From NCBI RefSeq assembly GCF_016786325.1, contig NZ_JADWYU010000095.1, positions 45,261 through 109,260 on the forward strand: DNA of 64,000 nt, read 5' to 3'. Below, piece after piece: positions 26,531 through 34,319 of this stretch. The stretch comes from Frankia nepalensis. GTDB taxonomy: Bacteria > Actinomycetota > Actinomycetes > Frankiales > Frankiaceae. The notes below the pieces were generated by a model, which saw only the letters and a list, made by a program, of their open reading frames with translations, made no database searches and had not been told where the DNA came from. Position numbers and translations under genes: made by a program. Positions within the stretch are counted from its first letter, which is position 1, and every line of letters begins with the position of its first letter.

Positions 26531-26857
26531 ATGTACCCGCTGTCGTCCTTGCTCCTCCTGCCCGCGCCGCTCCTCCTGCCCGCGCTGCTTTTCCTGCCCG
26601 CGCTGCTCGCCGGCCGCGCCCTGCTGGCCATCGACCGCGCCCTGCCGGCCTGGCGGCCGGGTTGGCGCCCTGCCGGGGACCACCCGGCGCGCCGGCCCGG
26701 CGGGGGTCGCGACGCCGGCATGTCGACCGCCGAGTACGCCGTGGGCACGGTCGCCGCGGTCGCGTTCGCGGGCGTCCTCTATGCCGCCGTCAGCAGCTCG
26801 GCCACCCAGGACATGATCATGTCGATCGTGCGCCGCGCGCTGTCCGCGCCGTTCTGA
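26531..26857 (+). CDS. Flp-type prepilin (DUF4244 family)
   Basis: A 108-residue protein. After an unusual hydrophobic N-terminus (YPLSSLLLLPAPLLLPALLF) and a basic linker comes a type IVb prepilin site: Gly, then MSTAEYAVGTVAAVAFAGVL, with Glu at +5 and Tyr at +6 of the mature chain, the hallmark of Flp pilins. The mature pilin would be about 45 residues with one long helix. GGAGG is eight bases before the ATG at 26531. A prepilin peptidase is not present in the window. It corresponds to Rv3656c. Confidence 0.85.
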   Translation: MYPLSSLLLLPAPLLLPALLFLPALLAGRALLAIDRALPAWRPGWRPAGDHPARRPGGGRDAGMSTAEYAVGTVAAVAFAGVLYAAVSSSATQDMIMSIVRRALSAPF

Positions 26858-26862
26858 CCGCC

Positions 26863-27423
26863 GTGAACCGCTCTCGAAGGGCCCGGCTGGCCGCGCCGAC
26901 CCGTCCCCGGCGGCCGGACCGGGGGCAGGCCACCGCCGAACTGGCGCTCGGCCTGCCGACGCTCGCCGTCCTCGTCGTCCTCGCCTGTTGGCTGCTCGCG
27001 GCGGCCGGCGCGCAGGCACGAGCGGCCGAGGCCGCCCGGATCGGCGCCCGGGCCGCCGCCCGGGGCGACGGCGACACGCGGGTGGCCGCCTGGGTCCTGC
27101 GGACCGCTCCCGCCGGCGCCACTGTCACCATCGCCAGGCAGGACGACCAGGTGACGGTGACCGTCCGGTACCGCCTCCCGGCGGCGGACCTCCCGTTCAC
27201 TCCGCTGGACCTGACGGCGACCGCGATCGCCCCGGCCGAACCGCCGCTCGTCGGCGGGGGCGCCGACGACGGCGGCCCAGCCGGCGAGAACTCCGCCACC
27301 GAGGACTCCGCCACCCCTGATTCTGGCGCCGGTGATTCCAGTGCCGGCGACTCCGCCGACGACCTGGGCGGCGCATCGGACGACAGGTCACGCGGTGACG
27401 GCGGCCAAGGGGGCGACGGGTGA
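26863..27423 (+). CDS. TadE-like pseudopilin
   Basis: A 186-residue TadE-family protein. A basic N-terminus (RPRRPDRGQATAELALG) leads into one membrane helix (LPTLAVLVVLACWLLAAAG), then beta-rich extracytoplasmic sequence and an Asp/Ser/Gly-rich tail of about 55 residues. TadE proteins are minor pseudopilins needed for Flp pilus assembly. GTG 26863 follows the pilin stop by a few bases, and the end overlaps the next gene by GTGA. Matches Rv3655c in order. Confidence 0.85.
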   Translation: MNRSRRARLAAPTRPRRPDRGQATAELALGLPTLAVLVVLACWLLAAAGAQARAAEAARIGARAAARGDGDTRVAAWVLRTAPAGATVTIARQDDQVTVTVRYRLPAADLPFTPLDLTATAIAPAEPPLVGGGADDGGPAGENSATEDSATPDSGAGDSSAGDSADDLGGASDDRSRGDGGQGGDG

Positions 27424-27839
27424 GCGCGGCGAGAGACGCCAGCGCTCGGCGGCGGGCCGACCGGGGCTCGGCGACGGTGCTGCTCCTCGGCTGGCTTCTC
27501 GTCGTCGCCACCGCCGCCGGGGTCATGCTGGCCGCCAGCGGGGTGTCCCTGGCGCGCCGGCGCGCGGCCACCGGCGCGGACCTGGCCGCTCTCGCGGGGG
27601 CGAGGGACCGCACCGGTGACCCCGCCGTCGCGTGCGAGCGGGCTCGGACCTTCGCCAGGCGCAACGGCACCGTGCTGGTCTCCTGCCGGGCAGGCGACGG
27701 CGTGGTCGAGGTCGTCGTCGAGGCCCGGGCGCGGTCGGTGCCGCGCCTCGTCGGCCCGCTCGCCGCGACCGCCCGCGCCGGCCCGTGGATCGGCGTGGCC
27801 GGCGAGGCCACGCCGATCCACGGGCCGGCGCCTACCTGA
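27420..27839 (+). CDS. TadE/TadG-like secreted pseudopilin (Rv3654c type)
   Basis: A 139-residue protein with a basic start, DRGSATVLLLGWLLVVATAA membrane helix with Glu missing at +5, the GADLAALAGA motif typical of TadG-like and helicase/secretion-neighbourhood proteins, and a single Cys pair (VACERA, SCRAGD). It ends the Tad operon. Its last 20 codons are built from a 26-bp perfect inverted repeat that can serve as terminator. Confidence 0.82.
   Translation: MSAARDASARRRADRGSATVLLLGWLLVVATAAGVMLAASGVSLARRRAATGADLAALAGARDRTGDPAVACERARTFARRNGTVLVSCRAGDGVVEVVVEARARSVPRLVGPLAATARAGPWIGVAGEATPIHGPAPT
27775..27831 (+). terminator. 26-bp perfect hairpin inside the 3' end of the last Tad gene
   Basis: Arms 27775-27800 and 27806-27831 pair without mismatch around a five-base loop (GGCGA). 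The stop codon follows at 27837-27839. It is the strongest hairpin I found in the window and also faces the convergent gene ending at 27843. Confidence 0.8.
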
Positions 27840-27842
27840 GGG

Positions 27843-28797
27843 TCAGCCGCGGGAGTCGCCTCCGGAGCGACGGAGGTCCCGGACGCGGGCGATCACCCGG
27901 TCGCCGGGGTGGCCGCCCGAGGACGACGGGGCGCCTCCGCCGGCGACGCCGACCGGCGACGGCTGGCGCGACGGCGAACCGTCACCCGGGTCCACCGCGT
28001 CCGTGTCACCGGGTGCCCCGGCCGCGGCCGCCGACCGGCGGCGCCGCCACATGGGTGTCGTCGAGGAGGTCGAGGGCGAGGCAGCCGGAACGGCCGCCGG
28101 CGCCGGAGGGGCGGCGGGCGTCTTCTCCACCACAGGCGGCGCGGTGGGACGGGTCGGCGCGGTGGGACGGACCGGCGCGGTGGGACGGACCGGCGTGCTG
28201 GGCTGGGTCGGCGCGCTGTCCGCGCGCCCGTCGCGGCCACCCGGGCCGACGCCGTCGGCGCCCGTGGGGGCCGGCCCCGGGCCCCCCCCCCCCCGCGCCC
28301 GGGCCGCCGCGGGGGGCGCGGGGGGGGCGGGCCCCCGCCCCCCCCCCCCCGGCCCCCGGGGCCGGCGCGTTGGCTTGGCCAACCCGCGCCCGAGCCGGGC
28401 CGCCGGCCCGGCCGGCCCGCGCCGGTGCCGGAACGGGCACCGGAGCCGGGGCGGGCACCGGAGCCGGGGCGGGCACCGGAGCCGGGGCGGGCACCGGAGC
28501 CGGGGCGGGCACGGGAACGGGCGCCGGGGCGCCGGCCTGGCCGGCGGCGGCAAGCTCGCGGAGGCGACGGCGCTCGGCGAGCCGCTGCCTGCGGGCCCGC
28601 GCGAGCCCGCGGACCACGAGCTGCAAGCCCAGCAGGACCAGCACCCCGAGGATCATGCCGAAGAGGAAGAACCGCCAACTGTCGACCATCACGTCGTCAC
28701 CCGCGATGGTGACCTGCGACGTTCCGGTGCTTTCGAGCGCGATGTCCGTTGCGAGCACGCCGGCGATGACCAGCAGCAAGGCGCCTACGGTGAGCAC
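27843..28797 (-). CDS. Pro-rich membrane protein, reading frame broken at a G/C tract
   Basis: GTG 28797 has GGAGG six bases upstream. The N-terminal part has two membrane helices (LTVGALLLVIAGVLATDIAL and FFLFGMILGVLVLLGLQLVV) and a basic cytoplasmic stretch, then an APVPAPA repeat. The frame stays credible to about 28370. Beyond the G/C homopolymer tract at 28275-28375 the credible frame is a different one, encoding TPVRPTAPVRPTAPTRPTAP and ending at 27843. Either the tract contains sequence errors or the gene is frameshifted. The function is unknown; similar two-helix proteins occur beside Tad clusters and helicase genes in actinomycetes. Confidence 0.6.
28275..28375. repeat. G/C homopolymer tract inside a gene
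   Basis: Runs of 12-13 C, 8 G and similar dominate about 100 bases, and the coding frame of the surrounding minus-strand gene changes across it. It resembles the tracts at 1-67 and 15147-15262. Confidence 0.55.
28435..28506. repeat. 18-bp minisatellite, four exact copies
   Basis: The unit GGGCACCGGAGCCGGGGC is repeated four times exactly and partly a fifth. Since 18 is a multiple of three it encodes the periodic APVPAP segment of the minus-strand membrane protein. Confidence 0.8.
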
Positions 28798-28929
28798 CTC
28801 GTCCTCCAGGATCGAACCGTGATGGCGACCAGCCCGCGAGCCGGTCGGACGGCGGCGTGATCGCCTCCGGCTGTGGCCACTTACCCGTGGGACGGCCGGA
28901 TATACCCGTAAGAGTTAGAAGGAGTGCCG

Positions 28930-31512
28930 CTACGCCGGGCCAAGCCTGGCAAGCATGGAATCGAGCAGGCGCACGGCGGCCGACTTGTCGAGCGGCTCGT
29001 TGCCGTTGCCGCACTTCGGCGACTGCACGCACGACGGGCAACCGTTCGGGCATTCGCAGGCGGCGACCGCGTCACGGGTAGCCGTCAGCCACGGCGTGAA
29101 CCGCCCGAAGCCGCGCTCGGCGAAGCCGGCGCCCCCCGGATGCCCGTCGTAGACGAACACCGTGGTCTGCCCCGTGTCCGGGTGCAGCGCGGTCGACACC
29201 CCGCCGATGTCCCAGCGGTCGCAGGTGGCGAAAAGCGGCAGCAGGCCGATCGCCGCGTGCTCGGCCGCGTGCACCGCCCCCGGCACCTCGGCGGGCGCCA
29301 CGCCGGCCCGCTCCAGCAGCTGGTCCGAGACGACGTACCAGACTCCGCGCGTGCGCAGGTGGCGCGGCGGCAGGTCGAGCGGCACGTCGCCGAGCACCTC
29401 CCCGGTCGTGATCAGTCGCCGCTGGTAGCCGACCACCTGGCTGGTCACCTCGACGGCGCCGAAGTACACGGTCAGCCCGTCGTCGACGGGCCGCGACCTG
29501 GTCGCCTCGAGGATCCGGATGTCGGTGTGGTCGCGGGCGGTCGTCGTCCAGTCCGGCGCGGCGTGGGTGACGAAGGCGACCGACTCGTCCAGGTCCAGCT
29601 CGTCGACGACGAAGCTGACGCCCTGGTGCAGGTAGACGGCGCCGGGGTGGACGGTGGAGTGCGAGGTGGCCGCGTCGACGGTCCCGAGCAGCCGCCCGGT
29701 GGCCGACTCGACGATCCGCACCGGCGCGCCGCCGACCCCGCGGATGTCAACGTCGGGCCGGTGGCGCTGGGTCCAGAACCAGCCGTTCGGACGCCGGCGC
29801 AGCCGGCCGCGCCGGACGAGGTCGTCGAGCACCGCGCGGGCCGCCGGCCCGAACAGCTCCAGGTCGGCCTCGGTCACCGGCAGCTCGGCCGCCGCGCACT
29901 CGAGCTGCGGGCCGAGCACGTAGGGGTTGTCCGGATCGAACACGGTCGCCTCGACCGGCCGGCCGAACACCGCCTCCGGGTGGTGCACCAGGTAGGTGTC
30001 CAACGGGTCGTCCCTGGCGACCAGCACCGCGAGCGCCCCCTGCCCCGCGCGGCCGGCACGGCCCGCCTGCTGCCACAGGGAGGCGAGCGTGCCCGGATAG
30101 CCGGCGGTCACGGTCGCGTCCAGCCCGCTGACGTCGACGCCGAGCTCGAGCGCCGACGTCGTGGCGACGCCGAGCAGGTCGCCCGAACGCAGCCGGGCCT
30201 CCAGCGCGCGCCGTTCCTCCGCCAGGTAGCCGGCCCGGTAGGCGGCGACCCGGTCACCGAGCTCGGGCGCCACCAGCCCGAGGGCGCGGCGGGCCGAGCT
30301 CGCGACGACCTCCGCCGCGCGCCGCGAGCGGACGAAGACCAGCGTGCGCACCCCGTCCGCGACCAGGTCCGCCAGCAGGTCACCGGCCTCCGCGGTGGCG
30401 GAGCGCCGCACCGGCGCCCCGTTCTCACCGGCACCAGGCCCAGGCCCCTCGCCGGGCTCTCCCGCCCAGGCGCGAACGCCGGCGCCCGTCCCGATCGCGA
30501 CATCCGTCTCGCCCCGGGTACCCGTGCCCTCCCGGGCGACGACGGCGGCCCCGGCCGCCACGGCCCGGCCCACCGCCGCACCCCCGGCCGCCGACACCCC
30601 GGCCGCCGACACCCCGGCCGGCGACACCCGGTTCACCGACGCCCCCACCGCTGACGCCGCCGCCTCCGCGGCCGGGAGTCCGCCCGGGGCGTCCGCCGGT
30701 GCCCGCGTGGGCGCGGTGAGGAACAGCGGGGGCTCGTACAGGACGAAGTCGGTCGCGCCGCGCGGGGAGCCGTCCTCGTCGACCACCTCGACGTCGACAC
30801 CCGTCAGCCGCCGCGCCGAGACTCCCGGGTCGGCGACGGTCGCCGAGGCGAGCAGGAAGACCGGTTGTGAGCCGTACCGCGCGCACACCCGCCGCAGCCG
30901 GCGCAACACCTGCGCGACGTGCGCGCCGAACACCCCGCGATAGCCGTGGCACTCGTCGATGACGACGTAGCGCAGGCCGCGCAGGAACGGGGCGAAACGG
31001 CGATGTCCCGGCAGGATGCCGCGATGCAGCATGTCCGGGTTGGTCAGTACGAACGTGGCGTGCGCGCGCACCCAGTCCCGCTCGGTGGTGGGCGTGTCGC
31101 CGTCGTAGCTGGCCGCTCGGACGGCCGTCAGCGCGAGGGCGCGCACCGCGCGCAGCTGGTCGTGCGCGAGCGCCTTGGTGGGCGCGAGATAGAGCGCCCG
31201 CGCGCCCGGGTCGGCGAGCAGCCCCGACAGCACCGGCAGCAGGTAGCCGAGGGACTTGCCGGACGCGGTCCCGGTGGCCAGCACGACGCCACGGCCCTCG
31301 TGCGCGGCCTGGGCCGCGGCGGCCTGGTGGCTCCACGGGGCGGTGACGCCGGCCGCGCGCAGCCGGCCGAGCAGCAGCGGGTCCACCCAGTCGGGCCAGT
31401 CGACCGCCGCGCCGGCGCGCGCGGGAACCCGCTCGACGTGGGTGACGCAGCGGTCCCGGCGCCGGTCGGCCCGCAGGCGGGACAGGATCTCGGAGCCGCG
31501 GTCGTCGCCCAC
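28930..31512 (-). CDS. DEAD/DEAH-box helicase with DUF1998 (MrfA/Hrq1-like)
   Basis: An 860-residue superfamily 2 helicase. Motif I is ATGTASGKSLGYLLP, Ia LYLAPTKALAHDQ, II VIDECHGY, III ASATVADP, and VI QQAGRAGRAGQ. The C-terminal DUF1998 region carries the four-Cys cluster CECPNGCPSCVQSPKC. These features match the YprA/MrfA and Hrq1 group, implicated in repair of DNA crosslinks in Bacillus and yeast. An insert near residues 255-375 is Ala/Gly-rich with 15-bp repeats at about 30585-30630. GGAGG lies five bases before the GTG at 31512. It is the counterpart of Rv3649 and, by order, of the helicase next to bldG in Streptomyces. Confidence 0.9.
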   Translation of the reverse strand: MGDDRGSEILSRLRADRRRDRCVTHVERVPARAGAAVDWPDWVDPLLLGRLRAAGVTAPWSHQAAAAQAAHEGRGVVLATGTASGKSLGYLLPVLSGLLADPGARALYLAPTKALAHDQLRAVRALALTAVRAASYDGDTPTTERDWVRAHATFVLTNPDMLHRGILPGHRRFAPFLRGLRYVVIDECHGYRGVFGAHVAQVLRRLRRVCARYGSQPVFLLASATVADPGVSARRLTGVDVEVVDEDGSPRGATDFVLYEPPLFLTAPTRAPADAPGGLPAAEAAASAVGASVNRVSPAGVSAAGVSAAGGAAVGRAVAAGAAVVAREGTGTRGETDVAIGTGAGVRAWAGEPGEGPGPGAGENGAPVRRSATAEAGDLLADLVADGVRTLVFVRSRRAAEVVASSARRALGLVAPELGDRVAAYRAGYLAEERRALEARLRSGDLLGVATTSALELGVDVSGLDATVTAGYPGTLASLWQQAGRAGRAGQGALAVLVARDDPLDTYLVHHPEAVFGRPVEATVFDPDNPYVLGPQLECAAAELPVTEADLELFGPAARAVLDDLVRRGRLRRRPNGWFWTQRHRPDVDIRGVGGAPVRIVESATGRLLGTVDAATSHSTVHPGAVYLHQGVSFVVDELDLDESVAFVTHAAPDWTTTARDHTDIRILEATRSRPVDDGLTVYFGAVEVTSQVVGYQRRLITTGEVLGDVPLDLPPRHLRTRGVWYVVSDQLLERAGVAPAEVPGAVHAAEHAAIGLLPLFATCDRWDIGGVSTALHPDTGQTTVFVYDGHPGGAGFAERGFGRFTPWLTATRDAVAACECPNGCPSCVQSPKCGNGNEPLDKSAAVRLLDSMLARLGPA

Positions 31513-32316
31513 CGGTTCCTCCCCGCTCCCCGCCCGTCCGGCGCCTGGTTCCCTGTGGTCATGAAGCGTAGGCGAGCCGGGCTATGACGCACTGGCCTGG
31601 CCCTGGAGGATGGCTGGGTACCCGGCGCGGCCGACTGGGCCCGGCCCGCCGGCCGCCCCTGGCCAGCGGCGCCGCGAGCGGGCGCCGCCCGCGGGCGGTG
31701 GCGGGCGGCCGTTGGAGCGACCGGCCGGATGCCACGGCGGTGTCTTCTGAGCGGCTGGTCTGCGCCGGTCACTGACAGCGGCACACGAGACCGCGCGTTC
31801 CGGCGTAGATTTCCGGTGGCGTCGGTACGCGTCAGGTCCGGCGCGCCGGGTCATCCCCGGCGCGCGGGGTCGCGCCGGCCTGTGGGCCGCCCGGCCCGCC
31901 GTGTCCTGGATCACCGGATTGATCCTCCGCGCGGCGGGGTAGTGGGCGCTTGCGGTCGGGCCCCGGCCTGGTTCCGACCGCGCCTGACCCGCACCATCAG
32001 CCAGACCCGCACCAACCGACGACAGCGGGACCAAGCTAGACGAACACCAGGCCAGCGACGAAGACCGAGCCAGCGACGAACTCCGAGCCCCGCGCCGCGC
32101 CGATCGGGCACGAAGCGTCCGACAGACGCAGGCGAGCGGAGCGCCCCGCCCGACGACAGCGATACCCGGCCAGCAGTGCAAGCCCAGACGAACACCGAGC
32201 CCGGCTACGAGCACCGAGCCCATACCAGTCCAGTCGGGCGCGAAGCGTCCGACAGACGCCGGCGAGCGGCGCGCCCAGCGCGCCTTCGAGCCGCCGTCCG
32301 CACCGCAGGAGGTTCC
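31513..32316. other. Long non-coding region between helicase and bldG, with 130-bp-spaced repeats
   Basis: No credible gene is seen in about 800 bases. A 42-bp block at 32105-32146 recurs with few changes at 32235-32276 (shared core GAAGCGTCCGACAGACGC), and preceding ACGAACACC...CCGAGCCC elements are also repeated. It is probably the bldG promoter and leader region; bldG of Streptomyces also has a long regulatory upstream region. Confidence 0.45.
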
Positions 32317-32658
32317 GTGGATCTGTCCCTCACGACCCGCCAGGAAGGCGACCACACGGTCGTCGTCGTGGGCGGCGAGATCGACGTCTACACCGCGCCG
32401 AAGTTGCGCGAGCAGCTGATCGACCTGGTCTCGGCCGGCTCCTACCACCTGATCGTCGACATGGAGGGCGTCGAGTTCCTCGACTCCACCGGCCTCGGCG
32501 TCCTGGTCGGTGGGCTCAAGCGGGTCCGCGCGCACGACGGCTCGCTGCGCCTCGTCTGCACGCAGGAGCGCATCCTCAAGATCTTCCGGATCACCGGGCT
32601 GACCAAGGTCTTCCCGATCCACGGCTCCATCGAGGAAGCGCTCGCCGCCGACGACTGA
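32317..32658 (+). CDS. bldG: Anti-anti-sigma factor, BldG type (STAS domain)
   Basis: A 113-residue STAS-domain protein. The phosphorylatable Ser lies in [15 protein letters not shown], with [16 protein letters not shown] before it and [19 protein letters not shown] after it. AGGAGG is five bases before the GTG at 32317. Gene order (helicase, this gene, HATPase-type anti-sigma factor, membrane pyrophosphatase, topA) is that of bldG in Streptomyces, where BldG controls aerial development and antibiotic production through its phosphorylation state. Function here is inferred from that. Confidence 0.93.
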   Translation: MDLSLTTRQEGDHTVVVVGGEIDVYTAPKLREQLIDLVSAGSYHLIVDMEGVEFLDSTGLGVLVGGLKRVRAHDGSLRLVCTQERILKIFRITGLTKVFPIHGSIEEALAADD

Positions 32659-33284
32659 CCCGCGGGCCGGGCAGCCCTGCTCGCGTGGGGATGTCCCTAC
32701 CGTCTCCGCGTCCCCCGGCGAAGCGGCCGCGGAGACGGAGGCGGCTTCGCCGGGCGGCCGGTCAGGCGTCCACCCGGATGCCCAACGGTCAGCGGGCGCG
32801 GACCCTCGGGCACGGCGTCCATCCTCAGGGCACGTCCAACCTCGGGACATGGGCACCCGGTCCCGCCGTCGGGGCCTACTCGCCATCGGGCTCGGAAGCC
32901 GTCCGCCTGGAGTGGGCGGCCTGGCACGGGCGACCTGGCACGGGTGTGACGTCGCGTTGGCGTGGCCAACGGCTCGCCGCGCCGTCACCGGCGCCGAACC
33001 GGTCACCGCGCCCGGACGCGCGGAACCGCGGTCTTCCCAGCACTCACGGGCGGCGCGACCAGGGCTACGCGGGCCTGTCGTCGAGCCGCCGGATTCAAAG
33101 GATCTACGGGGTGAAAGCTCGCGGACGGGACAGCGACACCCGGACGCGGTGAGAATGTGCCCTTGGCCTGGGTTACCACCGATCTGCGCCCCAGGCTCGC
33201 GTGAACGACCATGTGCTGTCGAATCAGCAGATCGCAGACCTGCCGGACCGGCCTAGCCGATCCGACAGGGACCCGGGAGGCCAG
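32659..33284. promoter_or_regulatory. Intergenic region bldG / anti-sigma gene with interleaved helices
   Basis: 626 bases without a credible gene. Helix A pairs 32700-32710 with 32728-32738 and helix B pairs 32714-32724 with 32744-32754, each 11 bp and perfect. Because they interleave (A, B, A', B'), the RNA can form either hairpin or a strained pseudoknot. This is 42 bases after the bldG stop and could be a switch or terminator governing read-through to the partner gene. Confidence 0.55.
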
Positions 33285-33842
33285 ATGTCCACCGTCGAGT
33301 TGCGCTTCGCCGCCCTGCCCGGGCACGTCCGCACCGCCAGGAGGATCGCGATGGCGGTCGCGCGGCGCGCGGGGGTGCCCGCCGGCGCCCTGGACGAGAT
33401 CCGGTTCGCGGTGGGTGAGGCCTGCCTGCGGGCGGTCAGCGTGAACCGCCGCCGCGCGCCCGAGGACCTCGTCGAGGTACGGATGACGACCTCGGACGGC
33501 GTCTTCACCGTCACCGTGACCGACTCGGGCGAGCCGAGCGACGACGCGACCCCCGCCGCCGACGGCGGGCTGCTCGGGGCGCCGGCGCTGCTCGACCCCG
33601 GTCTCGGCCTGGGCGGCTCGGACCTCGCCGACGCGGAGCCGTCCGACCTCTCCGACGGGCAGGACCCGGCGGTGGCGGGCTTCGCGCTGCCGCCCGGCAT
33701 CGGCCTCGCGCTCATCGAAGGGCTCGTCGACGACGTCCAGATCCGGCGCCGGCCGGAGGGCGTCGGCACGGTCGTCACGATGTCCTGGGACATGAAGGCG
33801 CTGGTAGAGGGCGATCTGGCGGCGGCCAATCCGGCGCGCTGA
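33285..33842 (+). CDS. Anti-sigma regulatory factor, HATPase/RsbW type (BldG partner)
   Basis: A 185-residue protein of the GHKL/RsbW kinase fold. The N-box region is LDEIRFAVGEACLRAVSVN: the Glu is kept but the usual Asn four residues on is not, so Mg-ATP binding may be altered. The G1 box is TVTDSGEPS and the G2 region is LPPGIGLALIEGLVDDV. An Asp/Leu/Gly-rich insert lies between them. GGGAGG is five to six bases before the ATG at 33285. It follows bldG, like its partner gene in Streptomyces, but across a longer gap. Confidence 0.87.
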   Translation: MSTVELRFAALPGHVRTARRIAMAVARRAGVPAGALDEIRFAVGEACLRAVSVNRRRAPEDLVEVRMTTSDGVFTVTVTDSGEPSDDATPAADGGLLGAPALLDPGLGLGGSDLADAEPSDLSDGQDPAVAGFALPPGIGLALIEGLVDDVQIRRRPEGVGTVVTMSWDMKALVEGDLAAANPAR

Positions 33843-34319
33843 CGGCCTGGTCGCACCGGCCCGCCCGAGCGGGCCGGACGGTCGTCACGACAGGGTCCCT
33901 ACAGACCCGCAGAGGGGCGTGCGGCTCAAAAACGAGCGCACGCCGCAGACGTGTGGATAGACTCCGCCGCATCTCACGGACGGTCCAAGCAAACCGTCCG
34001 TGACCGGAGTTGGTGCTCCCGGTGGAGTGCGGTGGAGGTGGGGACAGGGATCTTCCGCTAGGACGGCCGCGCAGGCGCTGAGCCCGCCGACGATCGTGAT
34101 GTCCCCTGAGCAAGGGCACCACGCCGCCGGTCGATACCACCTGCGCGCCGCCAAACCCGCGGGTGACCCACGAGTCCAGACATCCCCCGGATCGCCACCC
34201 GCGGCGTCGCCCGATGCGGCGCCTCGCTGTGACCGTCGGACGCGCGTACTTCGTCGAGCCATGACGACTTACGAGCGCCTGATGACGCAGGGGACAAAAA
34301 GTGCAGACCGGGAGGAGCC
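33843..34319. other. Intergenic region with terminator hairpin before pyrophosphatase gene
   Basis: TCACGGACGGT at 33974-33984 pairs perfectly with ACCGTCCGTGA at 33993-34003 and is a likely terminator for the anti-sigma gene. The rest probably holds the promoter of the downstream gene. No gene is seen. Confidence 0.5.
33974..34003 (+). terminator. Hairpin after anti-sigma factor gene
   Basis: An 11-bp perfect stem with an eight-base loop lies 130 bases after the stop codon. Confidence 0.6.

Noticed and set aside
32685-33152. Gene between bldG and its partner
   Set aside because: The frame is Arg/Pro-rich with no ribosome site and runs through the interleaved helices; it looks like a shadow frame.
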